Assembly (NCBI GenBank): GCA_049965775.1
Contig: JBMFVX010000061.1
Span: 1-16,559 of the forward strand
Source of the DNA: JABEVB01 sp049965775
GTDB lineage: Bacteria > Planctomycetota > Phycisphaerae > WQYP01
Reading direction: 5' to 3'
DNA: 16,559 bases
In this document: in pieces, positions 7,874-16,275 of the stretch
Position numbering within the stretch: the first letter of the stretch is position 1
How the letters are laid out: every line of letters begins with the position of its first letter
Position numbers and translations under genes: made by a program
Notes under the pieces: model-generated
Seen by the model: only the letters and a program-made list of their open reading frames with translations
Told to the model about the DNA's origin: nothing
Databases searched by the model: none

Positions 7874-10804
7874 GTGAACCTGTATTGGAATCATCAGCTT
7901 GCCTCAATAGCAGCGCCAACCGCGTGGTCGTTTGGCGTGCACCCGGCGTTTTCGCCCTGGCTGATTGTGCTTTTTGGACTTATCGCCGCGGCTCTGTGCG
8001 GTTATTTGTATTACGCCCAGCGGCGTACCATCAGCCATACCGTACTACTGTGGCTCACCGCTTTACGGCTTGCTCTCGTGCTGCTGATGGCTGTACTGCT
8101 TTTGGCCCCGGTCGTTCGCTGGACGCATACATTGCATCAACGCGGCACCCTGTGGCTTACGCTCGATCATAGCGAGTCCATGGCCCTGGTAGACAAACAA
8201 ATTTCGCCCGAGCGCCAACTGCAATGGGCTGCGGCACTGGGGTTTATTTCCAAGAGCATCTGGTCCGACAAGCTTGATCGCGACGTGGCGCGACTGTCTA
8301 TTCTTGCCCAGCAATTAAGGGTTATTCGCTCCATTGTGCAAAACGCCTCTTTTGCCCAAACAACCGCCCATCGCAAGCTGCTGTTGGCACGAGCCGCAAA
8401 GCAGATGAGCGCGTGGCGCGATCACCTGAGAAGCTTGGCCCGGGATGTGGGCAATGTATCCGGTGAGCCGCCGGCGCTTGCGCATAATTTGCAGCGAATG
8501 CAGACGCGTACCGGCGAATTGCTTGCCGACATGGGCCGGGGCAAAGCACCCCGGCATTGGAGCCTGCTGGCCGCCAACATGGCCATTGCCGCCGCGGCCT
8601 TGCACAGCCTCGCCGCAGCGCAAGACCACAACTTTTTAATCGCGCATGCGGGCGATCAAACCGTGCAACTCGCTCTCAAACGCGTGCAGTCAATGACGCG
8701 AACCGATCTGGCCGCCGCGCTGCTTACCAATAACGCCGCAAAGGGCTTTGCGCCGCTTCTCAAACGATTTAATGTGCGGCTTGTCAGCTTTGCTTCAGCT
8801 GCGTCGGTACTGCCGCCCGCCCAACCAAGTTCGCTCAACGCCAATATCACCCAAGCGCTCTCGCCAACCGGCCGCGCCACCAATATTGCCGCAGCCATGC
8901 AGGCCATTGCCGAACGCCTCGGCCCGCAGGCAGCCGCCACCGTACTGGTGCTCTCCGATGGCCGACAAAACACGGGGCCTAACCCCGATTCAATTGCGAG
9001 GCTCATGGGGTCGCGCGGCGTAAAGGTGTTTACGGTGTGCATTGGTTCGGCAAACTCACCGCCGGCGGCGAGTATTCGCAGTTTTAACGGGCCGGGCTGG
9101 GCATTCCAACACGACAAAGTACGACTCAACGCCGTGGTGCGGTTGCGCAGCCTTGCGGGTAAAACCATCACGCTGCAACTGCTGCGGGGCGAGTTGCTGC
9201 TAAAAACAAAAACCGTCACCGCCGACAACAACGATGAACTTGTCACCGAACAATTTCACGATATTCCGCCCGGCACCGGTAGTTACGAATACCATCTTCG
9301 TATACAGCCGGTGCCCGGTGCGGTGAACCATCAACCCGTCGAAGAATCCCTGCGCGTGGCGGTGCGGCACAGCAAGCTGCAGGTGCTGCTTGTGGCCAGC
9401 CGACCCGGCTGGGAGTATCAATATCTGCTCAATTACCTTTCACGCAACAGTCAGGTGCATCTGCAGGCGGTGCTGCTCCATCCAATAACGATCCCGGGCA
9501 TTGCGGCTCCGCCACCCGTGACGGCGTCACCTGAAAATAAGTCGTATCTCGCGCAGCAGTTGCCCGGCAATGCGCGGCAATGGTCGGTTTTCAACATCAT
9601 TATTCTCGGCGACGTTTCGCCCGGCGATTTGACCAACCCCATGCAGCAGGCCATTGCCGCCGCAGTTAAAAACAGCGGCTCGTGCCTTGTGGTAGAGGCC
9701 GGGCAACAGTACATGCCGGCAAGCTATGCCGGCGGACCACTCGCTCCGCTGCTGCCGGTAAAGCTCACCGCGGCCTGGCCGCCCGAAATACTGGCCCAAC
9801 AACTCCGCCACGGTTTTGTGCCAATCGTAACGCCACAGGGCGTTGGGTCGGTGCTGTCGGCTTTTTCGGCGGACCGCGGCGAAAATGGCCGCATGCTTGC
9901 CGCCATGCCGCGCTGGTACTGGCACAGCGAGCAAACCGATGCCCGCGCCGGCGCTCGGGTTATTTGGGCCATACCCGCAGGCGCCGGGCGCAGCCCTAAG
10001 GGCCAAAGCTTCGACTCCGAACATCGCCACGCTTTGCTTGCGGCCATGTCGGTTGGCTCCGGGCGGGTGCTTTATCTGGCAAGCGACGAAACATGGCGCC
10101 TTAGACAACTCGACGGGCACAACGGACAGAACATTTTCTGGGGCCACGTGCTGCGCTGGGCCACGGGCCAAAGCCTGCCGGCCGGCGGACGTTTTGTGCG
10201 GTTTGGCACCGATCATCATCACTATCATGCGGGGCAGCAGGTGCGCGTGCGAGCGCGTGTGCTTGGCGAAAACCTTCTACCAGAAAGCAACCTGCACTTT
10301 CGGGTGGTCGTGCTAAGCGAGCCTACCAAAGCCAACCCCAGCCCCCAACAGGTAGCACAAGCCACCATGACACCTTCGCCCGGCTCAGCCGGTTATTACG
10401 ACGGCAACATAGCCGGCCTGGCACCGGGCCATTACCGGGTAACGCTCAGGGGTTCGCCGGTCGGGCATGAGCTGCGCGACGACCCAACTGCCAGCGTTAA
10501 AAGCATAGCCATCAGCGTATCACGCCAGGCTAATCTGGAATTGCTCGATCCCAGCGCTGACCCCGCCGCGCTCATGCGCCTCGCCGAGGCCGGCCAGGGA
10601 GCGATGGTGCGCGGCCCATTTGCCTCGCTGCTTCTCAAGCACATACCCAACGCTAAAAAGACTTTTCATATTCCAGAGCAAGCCGGGTTTTTCAGCAATC
10701 CACACAGCGGCTACACGCGGCTGGCCCACTTCTTATTCCTGCTGGTATTTGCGGGCGTCGTTACCGCCGAGTGGATTGTCCGTAAGATAAACGGAGTTGT
10801 ATAA
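7874..10804 (+). CDS. Large membrane-anchored VWA protein with glutamine-amidotransferase-like domain
   Basis: A 976-residue inner-membrane protein. Helices at about 29-47 and 56-80, joined by a basic loop (QRRT), put the main body outside the membrane; a C-terminal helix (about 949-968) ends in a short basic cytoplasmic tail. The VWA domain has an intact metal site: DHSES (98-102), a Thr-containing loop around PTGRATNI (331-338) and LSDGRQN (360-366). A helical insertion of roughly 170 residues (about 110-280) sits between the first strand and the rest of the domain. From about 502 to 768 there is a class I glutamine-amidotransferase-like fold (LQVLLVASRPGWEYQYLL start, FNIIILGDVSPGDL at 573-586). 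No catalytic Cys is apparent, so it is probably non-enzymatic. A beta-rich domain follows (about 785-880). GTG start, with AGGAGA at 7858-7863, 10 nt upstream and inside the preceding gene. The stop overlaps the next start by one base (TAATG), indicating translational coupling. Confidence 0.88.
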   Translation: MNLYWNHQLASIAAPTAWSFGVHPAFSPWLIVLFGLIAAALCGYLYYAQRRTISHTVLLWLTALRLALVLLMAVLLLAPVVRWTHTLHQRGTLWLTLDHSESMALVDKQISPERQLQWAAALGFISKSIWSDKLDRDVARLSILAQQLRVIRSIVQNASFAQTTAHRKLLLARAAKQMSAWRDHLRSLARDVGNVSGEPPALAHNLQRMQTRTGELLADMGRGKAPRHWSLLAANMAIAAAALHSLAAAQDHNFLIAHAGDQTVQLALKRVQSMTRTDLAAALLTNNAAKGFAPLLKRFNVRLVSFASAASVLPPAQPSSLNANITQALSPTGRATNIAAAMQAIAERLGPQAAATVLVLSDGRQNTGPNPDSIARLMGSRGVKVFTVCIGSANSPPAASIRSFNGPGWAFQHDKVRLNAVVRLRSLAGKTITLQLLRGELLLKTKTVTADNNDELVTEQFHDIPPGTGSYEYHLRIQPVPGAVNHQPVEESLRVAVRHSKLQVLLVASRPGWEYQYLLNYLSRNSQVHLQAVLLHPITIPGIAAPPPVTASPENKSYLAQQLPGNARQWSVFNIIILGDVSPGDLTNPMQQAIAAAVKNSGSCLVVEAGQQYMPASYAGGPLAPLLPVKLTAAWPPEILAQQLRHGFVPIVTPQGVGSVLSAFSADRGENGRMLAAMPRWYWHSEQTDARAGARVIWAIPAGAGRSPKGQSFDSEHRHALLAAMSVGSGRVLYLASDETWRLRQLDGHNGQNIFWGHVLRWATGQSLPAGGRFVRFGTDHHHYHAGQQVRVRARVLGENLLPESNLHFRVVVLSEPTKANPSPQQVAQATMTPSPGSAGYYDGNIAGLAPGHYRVTLRGSPVGHELRDDPTASVKSIAISVSRQANLELLDPSADPAALMRLAEAGQGAMVRGPFASLLLKHIPNAKKTFHIPEQAGFFSNPHSGYTRLAHFLFLLVFAGVVTAEWIVRKINGVV

Positions 10805-10848
10805 TGGATTCTTCGCAAGGCCAAGATTCTTTCGGAGGCGAAATCATG
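10793..10848 (+). promoter_or_regulatory. Two in-frame starts, each with its own Shine-Dalgarno sequence
   Basis: GGAG at 10793-10796 is 7 nt before the ATG at 10804, and GGAGG at 10834-10838 is 7 nt before an in-frame ATG at 10846. Both spacings are near ideal, so translation could begin at either. The second site is the stronger match, and the first overlaps the previous stop codon. The products would differ by 14 N-terminal residues. Confidence 0.55.
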
Positions 10849-13800
10849 GCTGACGCATCAAACCCCACACCTGAAGGCGCTCTGCCGCCCGAATTGATCG
10901 CGCCTCTGCGGGCGGTTGCCCGGCGACAGCGGGCGTTGCGCATTGCCATGGCCGCTTTGCAGTCACTGCTGATCATTTTTGTTGTATCACTGATTGCAGT
11001 GCTCATCCTTGGCTCATTGGATCATATCCCGACTATCGTTCGCTGGCTGTTGGCTCTGGCAGCCTGGGCGGTGGAGGTTATTGCATCTGTCCGCCTTCTG
11101 CGGCCCGCGTTTGCGCCCGTGTCGCTTTATCAGGCAGCTCGGCAGATTGAAACCGCAACACCCGCTGCGCAAGAGCGAATCCTTAGCGCGGTAGAACTCG
11201 CTGGGGAACATCAAGATGCCGCGCAGTCATCTGCCGAACTCGTGCGGCACCTCCTGCAACAAGCCACCAGCCAGGCTGGCGAGGTGAAGCCCCACACGGT
11301 GGTGGCGCCCTCGGCAATGTTACGGTGGGCCGCCTACCTGGCGCCGGCCCTGCTCGCATGGCTTATTCTCTGGCCGCTTGTGCCCCAAACCGTCGAACTG
11401 GGCCTGCAAAGAGTTATCGCTCCGTGGAATGGCAGCATACCAGCCGACTTGGGAGCGATTCTCGTCAAGCCCGGCAATGTCATACTTACCCAAGGCGAGC
11501 CGCTTACCATCATGGCTGATTTTAAGCCAACACAAGGCGTGTCGCTCAAAGGACTCGCCGCAACGCTTACCACACGCTTTGCCGGCGGCACCACCCTTGA
11601 TCGCAGCATGACTCCGATCGGGCCGAGATCGTTTCGGCGAACCTTCAGCGCGGTGTCGGCCAGCTTTGAATACCGCATTGGCTCAAGCAAGGGCAACTCC
11701 GTTTGGTACCATGTGACCGTCCAACCGCGCCCCGCTGTGGCCGCCTACGAACAGCGATACAGCTACCCCGCCTATACTCAATTGCCGCCGCGCGTCATGA
11801 CGGGCAGCAGCGGCGCTGTTCAGGCCATCTCCGGAACACAGGTGCAGCTTGTTCTGCATGTTAATCAAAAGCTCTCGGCCCGCAGCCGTCTGGTGTTTGG
11901 CAAAGCAGGCCCAACCCAAACCGCCATACCGCTTACCTCCATGGGGCCGCGGGCGTATCAGGCGACGTTTGATGTGCTCAACACCACCACCTACCGCGCT
12001 ATTTTGGTAAACGACGAAGGCATAAAAAACAGCGACGATCGCACATGGCCCATTGTGGCCACCCGCGACCTGCCGCCAACCATTCGCATCACCAGCCCCC
12101 GACGTGTCGAACGTGTGCGCCCTGACGACACCGTACCGGTCGAATTTGCCGCAACCGACGATTTTGGCCTTACGGCCATCCATGCGAGTGTTTCGGTAAA
12201 CCAATCGGCGCCATTTTCGGTTCCCATACCAATGGGAGCACCCGATCTTAGGCAATTCAAAGAGGAATGGAATCTTTCTGTCGCCGATGTTCTGGCAAAG
12301 GCCGATGTGCCCAAACCTGAACATATTTACTATCGTCTGGTGGCAACCGACAACTGCCAGCCAGCCGCTCAAAGTACACGCACCACCCGCCACGAGCTTG
12401 ATATTACGCCATGGCTTGGCCAAAGCTTTCGCCAGCGCATGGACCGCCGCGTAACCCACAGCATGGAAGTTATTCTGCGCCAGGCGCTCCAGCAGGTCCA
12501 CAACAATCAAAACTGGTCCAGGCCGCTGGCCCAGAGCATCAACGGCCAAACCGGTTGGAACAAATGGCAGTTACCGCAGGTTAAACAGCGCATCGCCGCC
12601 ATGAGCCAGGCCAGCACCGCGCTTGACAGGTCCATGCAAAGCTTTCTCAACGGCGACTTTGCGGACATTGCCAACCAAGCCATTGCCGTGGCTCGCCATC
12701 CGATGCGCCGTGCCGCCGACGCGCTCACGCAGGCCTCTTTTACGCCGCACCAGCCGGCCCAGTTGCGCAAAGACGTAGCGGCCACGCAAGACAATCTCGC
12801 CCAGGCCGCTCAGCGACTCGATAGCCTACTCAAGGCACTAGAGCAGGAAGCCAAGCAGCGCGACCTTGAAGATACCGTCAAACAACTTGCCGCTGAGCAA
12901 AAACATCTCGCCCGTCAAATGCTGGTGCAGCAATCGCCCAAAAAACTCTCCCACGCACAACAGCAATTAACGGCCAAGCTTCAAAAGCTGGTGAACCAGC
13001 ATAAGGCGCTGCAAACACCAATGGCCGCAAATGTGCAACCCGAACTCGGCACGCTGGGTCAACAGGTAGAGCATGCCATAGCGTTGCAAAAGCAATCCAA
13101 TGCCGACCTGATGCATCAATCCGCAATGCAACAACAAAAGCAGACTTTGGCCAGCCTTGCCCACCAGCAACAGAAATTGAATCAAAGTATTAACAACTTT
13201 CAGCAGCAGCGGCAGCAGGTTTTACGCGAATCGCTGGCACAGCTTCCGACCGGCGCCGAACGCCTCACGGCGGTAAGCAATCTGCTGCACCATCAGTATG
13301 CCTCCGAGCAGCAAGGTCAGCAGCATATGTCGCAGGAGCTTGCCACCACGGCCAACCAGCTTTCGCAATTGGCCAACCGTCCGCCAACGCCACAGCAGCA
13401 GCAGGCCCGGCAGGAAGCCCAGCAGGCGCAAAACGCGGCAAATGATCTTGCACGACAGGCGGCCAACGCCCAGCAGCTTTTGCACAACCAGCCCGGAGCG
13501 CCCGCCGAGGTTAATGCCCGCCGCGTAGCGAACGCTCTCAACAATCTTAATCAACAGTTGATGGCCAGGAGCACCGGAACCCAAGAGTCGCAGCAATTAA
13601 AACTCGCCCGCAAACTCGCCGGCCAGGCGGCGAGCGCGGCGCAGCAAAATAACGCCCAGCAGGCCGCTCAATCGCTGGCCAAAGCCGCTAAGTTATTGCA
13701 AAGCGCAGCAGCGCAGCAGGCGGCGGCGGCGCAAGCCCCCACACCAGACCAGCAGCAAGCCCAGGCTGCAGCACAGCAAGCATCGCAACTCGCCCAGCAG

Positions 13801-14922
13801 CAGCAGGCACTGGCCAAACAAACCGCCGAGGCTCAAAATGTGGTTGCGATCCAAACCCCCGCTACCGCCGACAGCAAACCGCTCCAACAGCAGGCCCTCG
13901 AGCAGATAGCTGCGGCACGCAAGCTGGCGGCACAAATCACCAAACAGGCCGCGACGGGTTCGCCGGATATCGCCCATAACGTGCGGCAGGCCGACGCACA
14001 GATGCAGCAAGCCCAACAACGCCAACAGCAGGCCGCGGATGCCACCGCCAAAGGCAACAATCCACTGGCACAAGAAAAGCAGCGGGCGGCACTGGCTCAC
14101 ATGAAAATCGCCCAGCTCGATTTACAGGGCCTGCAGAACTCGCCGGAACTGGCGCTGGTGCCTAAGTACCAAAGCTTTATGGCACATGCCGGCGAAATAA
14201 ATCCACAAGCTCCAGAACAAGCTGGCAGCCACAAGGCCGGAGCGCCGCAAAGCAACAACTCACCTTCGCAGCAGCCCGGCATTCAAGGCAGCACAACCGG
14301 CACCGACCAAAGCCAGGCACACAATGGCGGCAGCCAGACGGGCCAAGCCGCATCACAAGGCCAGCAGGGACAGGGGCAACACGGCCAACCAGCGGCAGCC
14401 GGTCAGCCGGGCGCAGCCCAGCCCGGTGCGGGTGCCGGCCAACCATCGGCACAGCCGGCGCTTACGGCCAACCAATTACGCGCCATGCGCATGTTTGAAG
14501 CCGCCGAGCGCATTCAAGCAGCGCTCGCCGCACAGCAGCAGGCAGGCCAAGGGAGTGCGGCCGCCGCACAACAGGCGTCGCAAGCCTTGGCCGCTGCCGG
14601 CGAGCAAATCAGTCAGGCCGCCGGTTTAACCGCCCAATCACAAATGGCCGGCGGCACCGGCCAAAACTCCGCTTCCCCCGGCACAAGCGGTCAGGGCGGC
14701 GGCGGGGGCGGCATCAACGCGCCGCAGCAGATGAATGACAAACCACCGGCGGACGTCGCATCGCTGGGCATAAGCCCCGCCGATTGGCGAAACCTGGGCC
14801 CGCTCCAAAGACAAAACCTGGTCAATGCCGCCGGGCAAAAGATTCCTGCAGGCTATCGGGATATGATTCGCCAGTATTATCTCCGGCTCGCCCGCATGCA
14901 CCCGACAACCTCAAAGGACTGA
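10804..14922 (+). CDS. Giant DUF4175-like membrane protein with Gln/Ala-rich helical tail
   Basis: A 1372-residue protein (1358 if translated from the ATG at 10846). Membrane helices are at about 46-70, 76-98 and 175-193. The basic segment RRQRALR (40-46) and the region 99-174 are predicted to be cytoplasmic, and everything after 194 outside. Residues about 200-540 look like a series of beta-sandwich domains (for example PGNVILTQGEPLTIMADF at 223-240, and PPTIRITSP with PVEFAATDDFGL at 424-455). This matches the DUF4175 type of planctomycete protein. Residues about 540-1100 are helical and extremely rich in Gln and Ala. Residues about 1129-1314 are Gly/Gln/Ala/Ser low complexity. The last 58 residues are ordered again, with WRNLGPLQRQNLVNAAGQK and YRDMIRQYYLRLAR, a conserved-looking C-terminal module. 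No enzymatic motif is visible, so a structural or scaffold role is inferred. The next gene starts 5 nt downstream. Confidence 0.85.
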   Translation: MDSSQGQDSFGGEIMADASNPTPEGALPPELIAPLRAVARRQRALRIAMAALQSLLIIFVVSLIAVLILGSLDHIPTIVRWLLALAAWAVEVIASVRLLRPAFAPVSLYQAARQIETATPAAQERILSAVELAGEHQDAAQSSAELVRHLLQQATSQAGEVKPHTVVAPSAMLRWAAYLAPALLAWLILWPLVPQTVELGLQRVIAPWNGSIPADLGAILVKPGNVILTQGEPLTIMADFKPTQGVSLKGLAATLTTRFAGGTTLDRSMTPIGPRSFRRTFSAVSASFEYRIGSSKGNSVWYHVTVQPRPAVAAYEQRYSYPAYTQLPPRVMTGSSGAVQAISGTQVQLVLHVNQKLSARSRLVFGKAGPTQTAIPLTSMGPRAYQATFDVLNTTTYRAILVNDEGIKNSDDRTWPIVATRDLPPTIRITSPRRVERVRPDDTVPVEFAATDDFGLTAIHASVSVNQSAPFSVPIPMGAPDLRQFKEEWNLSVADVLAKADVPKPEHIYYRLVATDNCQPAAQSTRTTRHELDITPWLGQSFRQRMDRRVTHSMEVILRQALQQVHNNQNWSRPLAQSINGQTGWNKWQLPQVKQRIAAMSQASTALDRSMQSFLNGDFADIANQAIAVARHPMRRAADALTQASFTPHQPAQLRKDVAATQDNLAQAAQRLDSLLKALEQEAKQRDLEDTVKQLAAEQKHLARQMLVQQSPKKLSHAQQQLTAKLQKLVNQHKALQTPMAANVQPELGTLGQQVEHAIALQKQSNADLMHQSAMQQQKQTLASLAHQQQKLNQSINNFQQQRQQVLRESLAQLPTGAERLTAVSNLLHHQYASEQQGQQHMSQELATTANQLSQLANRPPTPQQQQARQEAQQAQNAANDLARQAANAQQLLHNQPGAPAEVNARRVANALNNLNQQLMARSTGTQESQQLKLARKLAGQAASAAQQNNAQQAAQSLAKAAKLLQSAAAQQAAAAQAPTPDQQQAQAAAQQASQLAQQQQALAKQTAEAQNVVAIQTPATADSKPLQQQALEQIAAARKLAAQITKQAATGSPDIAHNVRQADAQMQQAQQRQQQAADATAKGNNPLAQEKQRAALAHMKIAQLDLQGLQNSPELALVPKYQSFMAHAGEINPQAPEQAGSHKAGAPQSNNSPSQQPGIQGSTTGTDQSQAHNGGSQTGQAASQGQQGQGQHGQPAAAGQPGAAQPGAGAGQPSAQPALTANQLRAMRMFEAAERIQAALAAQQQAGQGSAAAAQQASQALAAAGEQISQAAGLTAQSQMAGGTGQNSASPGTSGQGGGGGGINAPQQMNDKPPADVASLGISPADWRNLGPLQRQNLVNAAGQKIPAGYRDMIRQYYLRLARMHPTTSKD
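12780..14745 (+). repeat. Gln/Ala- and Gly/Gln-rich low-complexity coding tract
   Basis: Inside the giant gene, CAG, CAA, GCC, GCA and GGC codons dominate for nearly 2 kb. The first part (to about 14110) encodes Gln/Ala-rich sequence broken by charged residues, compatible with long helices or coiled coils. The part from about 14190 encodes Gly/Gln/Ala/Ser sequence likely to be disordered. No exact long tandem unit is seen; it is compositional repetition rather than a regular array. Confidence 0.6.
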
Positions 14923-14927
14923 TTACG

Positions 14928-16073
14928 ATGCGCATCAACCACGGCAACGCTGTGAACTCTTGCTGGCTCGGCGGCGAGACCTCATCGCCGCAATTGCCCC
15001 GGGCAGGCTCGGGCGCAGACTGCGATCGCCAACCTCCGGCAAAGCGGTCCTTCAATCGCTCTTTTCTTGCATTATGGCTTTGCCTTGTGTGCCTCGCAGC
15101 CGGCGGCGGGCGCGCCTTTGCACGAGCGCCCATCGCTGAAAATGTACGCCTCGCCATTAACTCGGGCCTGAAATGGCTTGCCCGCCAGCAGCGACCCGAT
15201 GGGCATTTTCCGGCGGCAGCACAGGACCGCGTCGCCGTTACCAGCCTCGCGGTGATGGCCTTTTTGGCCCGCGGTTACACCCCCATCAGCGGCCCTTACT
15301 CGCATGTGATGAATCGCGCCATTGACTGGGTACTTTCAATACAACGCCACAACGGCTACTTCGTCACCAATGGCGGAACCATGTATGACCACGGCATCGC
15401 CACCGTCATGCTTGAAGAATGTTATGGAATGGTCAATCATCAGCGACGCAAAGCCATCGGCCGAGCCGTCGGACGCGCGGTGGCTTTTATTCTTGCGGCA
15501 CAAAAGAACTCCCGCGGAATATTTGCCGGCGGATGGCGCTACCAGCCGCAAGCCAATGATGCTGATATTTCGGTCACGGGCTGGCAACTTATGGCTTTGC
15601 GCGGAGCCGGCGACTGCGGAGCGGTAATTCCGGCATCTGCACTGCGCGACGGCATAGCTTTTGTATTGCGCGATGCCGTGCCCAACGGCGGTTTTGCCTA
15701 CCAGCCGCACGGCGCCCCGGGCCGCGCTCGCACCGGCACCGGCATCGTCGCGCTCGAGCTTTTGGGCAAGCGCAACAGTCCCCAGGCCTCCAGCGGTGGA
15801 GATTATCTGCTCGCTCATCCGCTCGACCCCGGCATGCAGTTTTATTTTTATGCCGTCTACTATTGCTCGCAGGCGGCCAACCAATTGCAGGGACGCTACT
15901 GGCGACACATCTATCCCACCATACGCCGGCAGCTTATTCAATTTCAAGAAAACGACGGCTCCTGGACCCCGCGCTCCGGCATCGAAGGTCAGGGCGGCAA
16001 AGTATACGCCACTTCCATGGCCCTCCTGGCGCTCTGTGTGCCCTACAACTATCTGCCGCTGTATCAGCGGTAA
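14928..16073 (+). CDS. Secreted prenyltransferase/squalene-oxidase-repeat (alpha-alpha toroid) protein
   Basis: A 381-residue exported protein of the terpenoid-cyclase/prenyltransferase alpha-alpha-barrel fold. At least five QW-like units are visible: WLARQQRPDGHF (83-94), WVLSIQRHNGYF (134-145), ILAAQKNSRGIFAGGW (188-203), FVLRDAVPNGGFAY (245-258) and LIQFQENDGSW (336-346). DISVTGWQLMALRGAG (213-228) and RTGTGIVALELLG (268-280) are further typical segments. The DxDD acid motif of squalene-hopene cyclases is not seen, so terpene cyclization is unlikely; a binding or scaffold role is more plausible. Export is suggested by a hydrophobic stretch (about 46-59) and AFA before residue 66, but about 44 residues precede it, unusually long for a signal-peptide N-region. 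The ATG at 14928 is supported by AAAGGA at 14913-14918, 9 nt upstream. The frame is open further upstream to 14784, but that part overlaps the preceding gene and lacks a better start. Last gene of the operon. Confidence 0.88.
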   Translation: MRINHGNAVNSCWLGGETSSPQLPRAGSGADCDRQPPAKRSFNRSFLALWLCLVCLAAGGGRAFARAPIAENVRLAINSGLKWLARQQRPDGHFPAAAQDRVAVTSLAVMAFLARGYTPISGPYSHVMNRAIDWVLSIQRHNGYFVTNGGTMYDHGIATVMLEECYGMVNHQRRKAIGRAVGRAVAFILAAQKNSRGIFAGGWRYQPQANDADISVTGWQLMALRGAGDCGAVIPASALRDGIAFVLRDAVPNGGFAYQPHGAPGRARTGTGIVALELLGKRNSPQASSGGDYLLAHPLDPGMQFYFYAVYYCSQAANQLQGRYWRHIYPTIRRQLIQFQENDGSWTPRSGIEGQGGKVYATSMALLALCVPYNYLPLYQR

Positions 16074-16088
16074 AACCGTCATTTCGTG

Positions 16089-16104
16089 GCGCTTCGTTAA
16101 GCGC
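16089..16104 (+). terminator. Hairpin after the operon, candidate terminator
   Basis: GCGCTT and AAGCGC form a perfect 6-bp stem around a CGTT tetraloop, starting 16 nt after the last stop codon of the operon. The arms extend by two more pairs beyond one mismatch. The sequence that follows has scattered Ts but no clean T-run, so it may act weakly or serve as an mRNA 3'-end-stabilising structure. Confidence 0.4.
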
Positions 16105-16234
16105 GACCTTCGCGTTTCGGCTCTGAAGACCGCATTATTTGCAACCACGGCTGAAAAAATCACGAAAACTCCAAAAAGCGAGCGCTATACTGGCCCGGCT
16201 AATTTTAGGGGTGTCACATTCCATAATAAGCGAT

Positions 16235-16275
16235 GAACCCGCGGTCGCCGCATTCCGGTTGAGAGTTGCGGGTTC
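16235..16275. repeat. 8-bp inverted repeat in the right flank
   Basis: GAACCCGC (16235-16242) and GCGGGTTC (16268-16275) are perfect reverse complements with a 25-nt spacer. No T-tract follows on either side. It could be a second transcription-end structure or a protein-binding site; nothing more can be said. Confidence 0.3.

Noticed and set aside
7093..8172. A 359-codon plus-strand open frame
   Set aside because: It overlaps the ends of two well-supported genes in another frame, and its Pro/Arg/His-rich composition is typical of a frame-shifted reading.
13380..14110. CAG-rich stretch as a CRISPR array or tandem repeat locus
   Set aside because: There are no regular repeat-spacer units; the pattern is Gln/Ala codon composition within one continuous reading frame.
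14784..14927. An upstream extension of the toroid gene by 48 codons
   Set aside because: The open frame continues into the preceding gene, but the strong AAAGGA and ATG at 14928 give a far better start.
14928..16073. The last gene as a true squalene-hopene cyclase
   Set aside because: QW-like repeats are present, but the protein is short (381 residues against more than 600), carries an export signal and has no DxDD motif.
15336..16163. A 275-codon minus-strand open frame
   Set aside because: It is antisense to the QW-repeat protein, has no recognisable motif and is explained by codon bias on the other strand.
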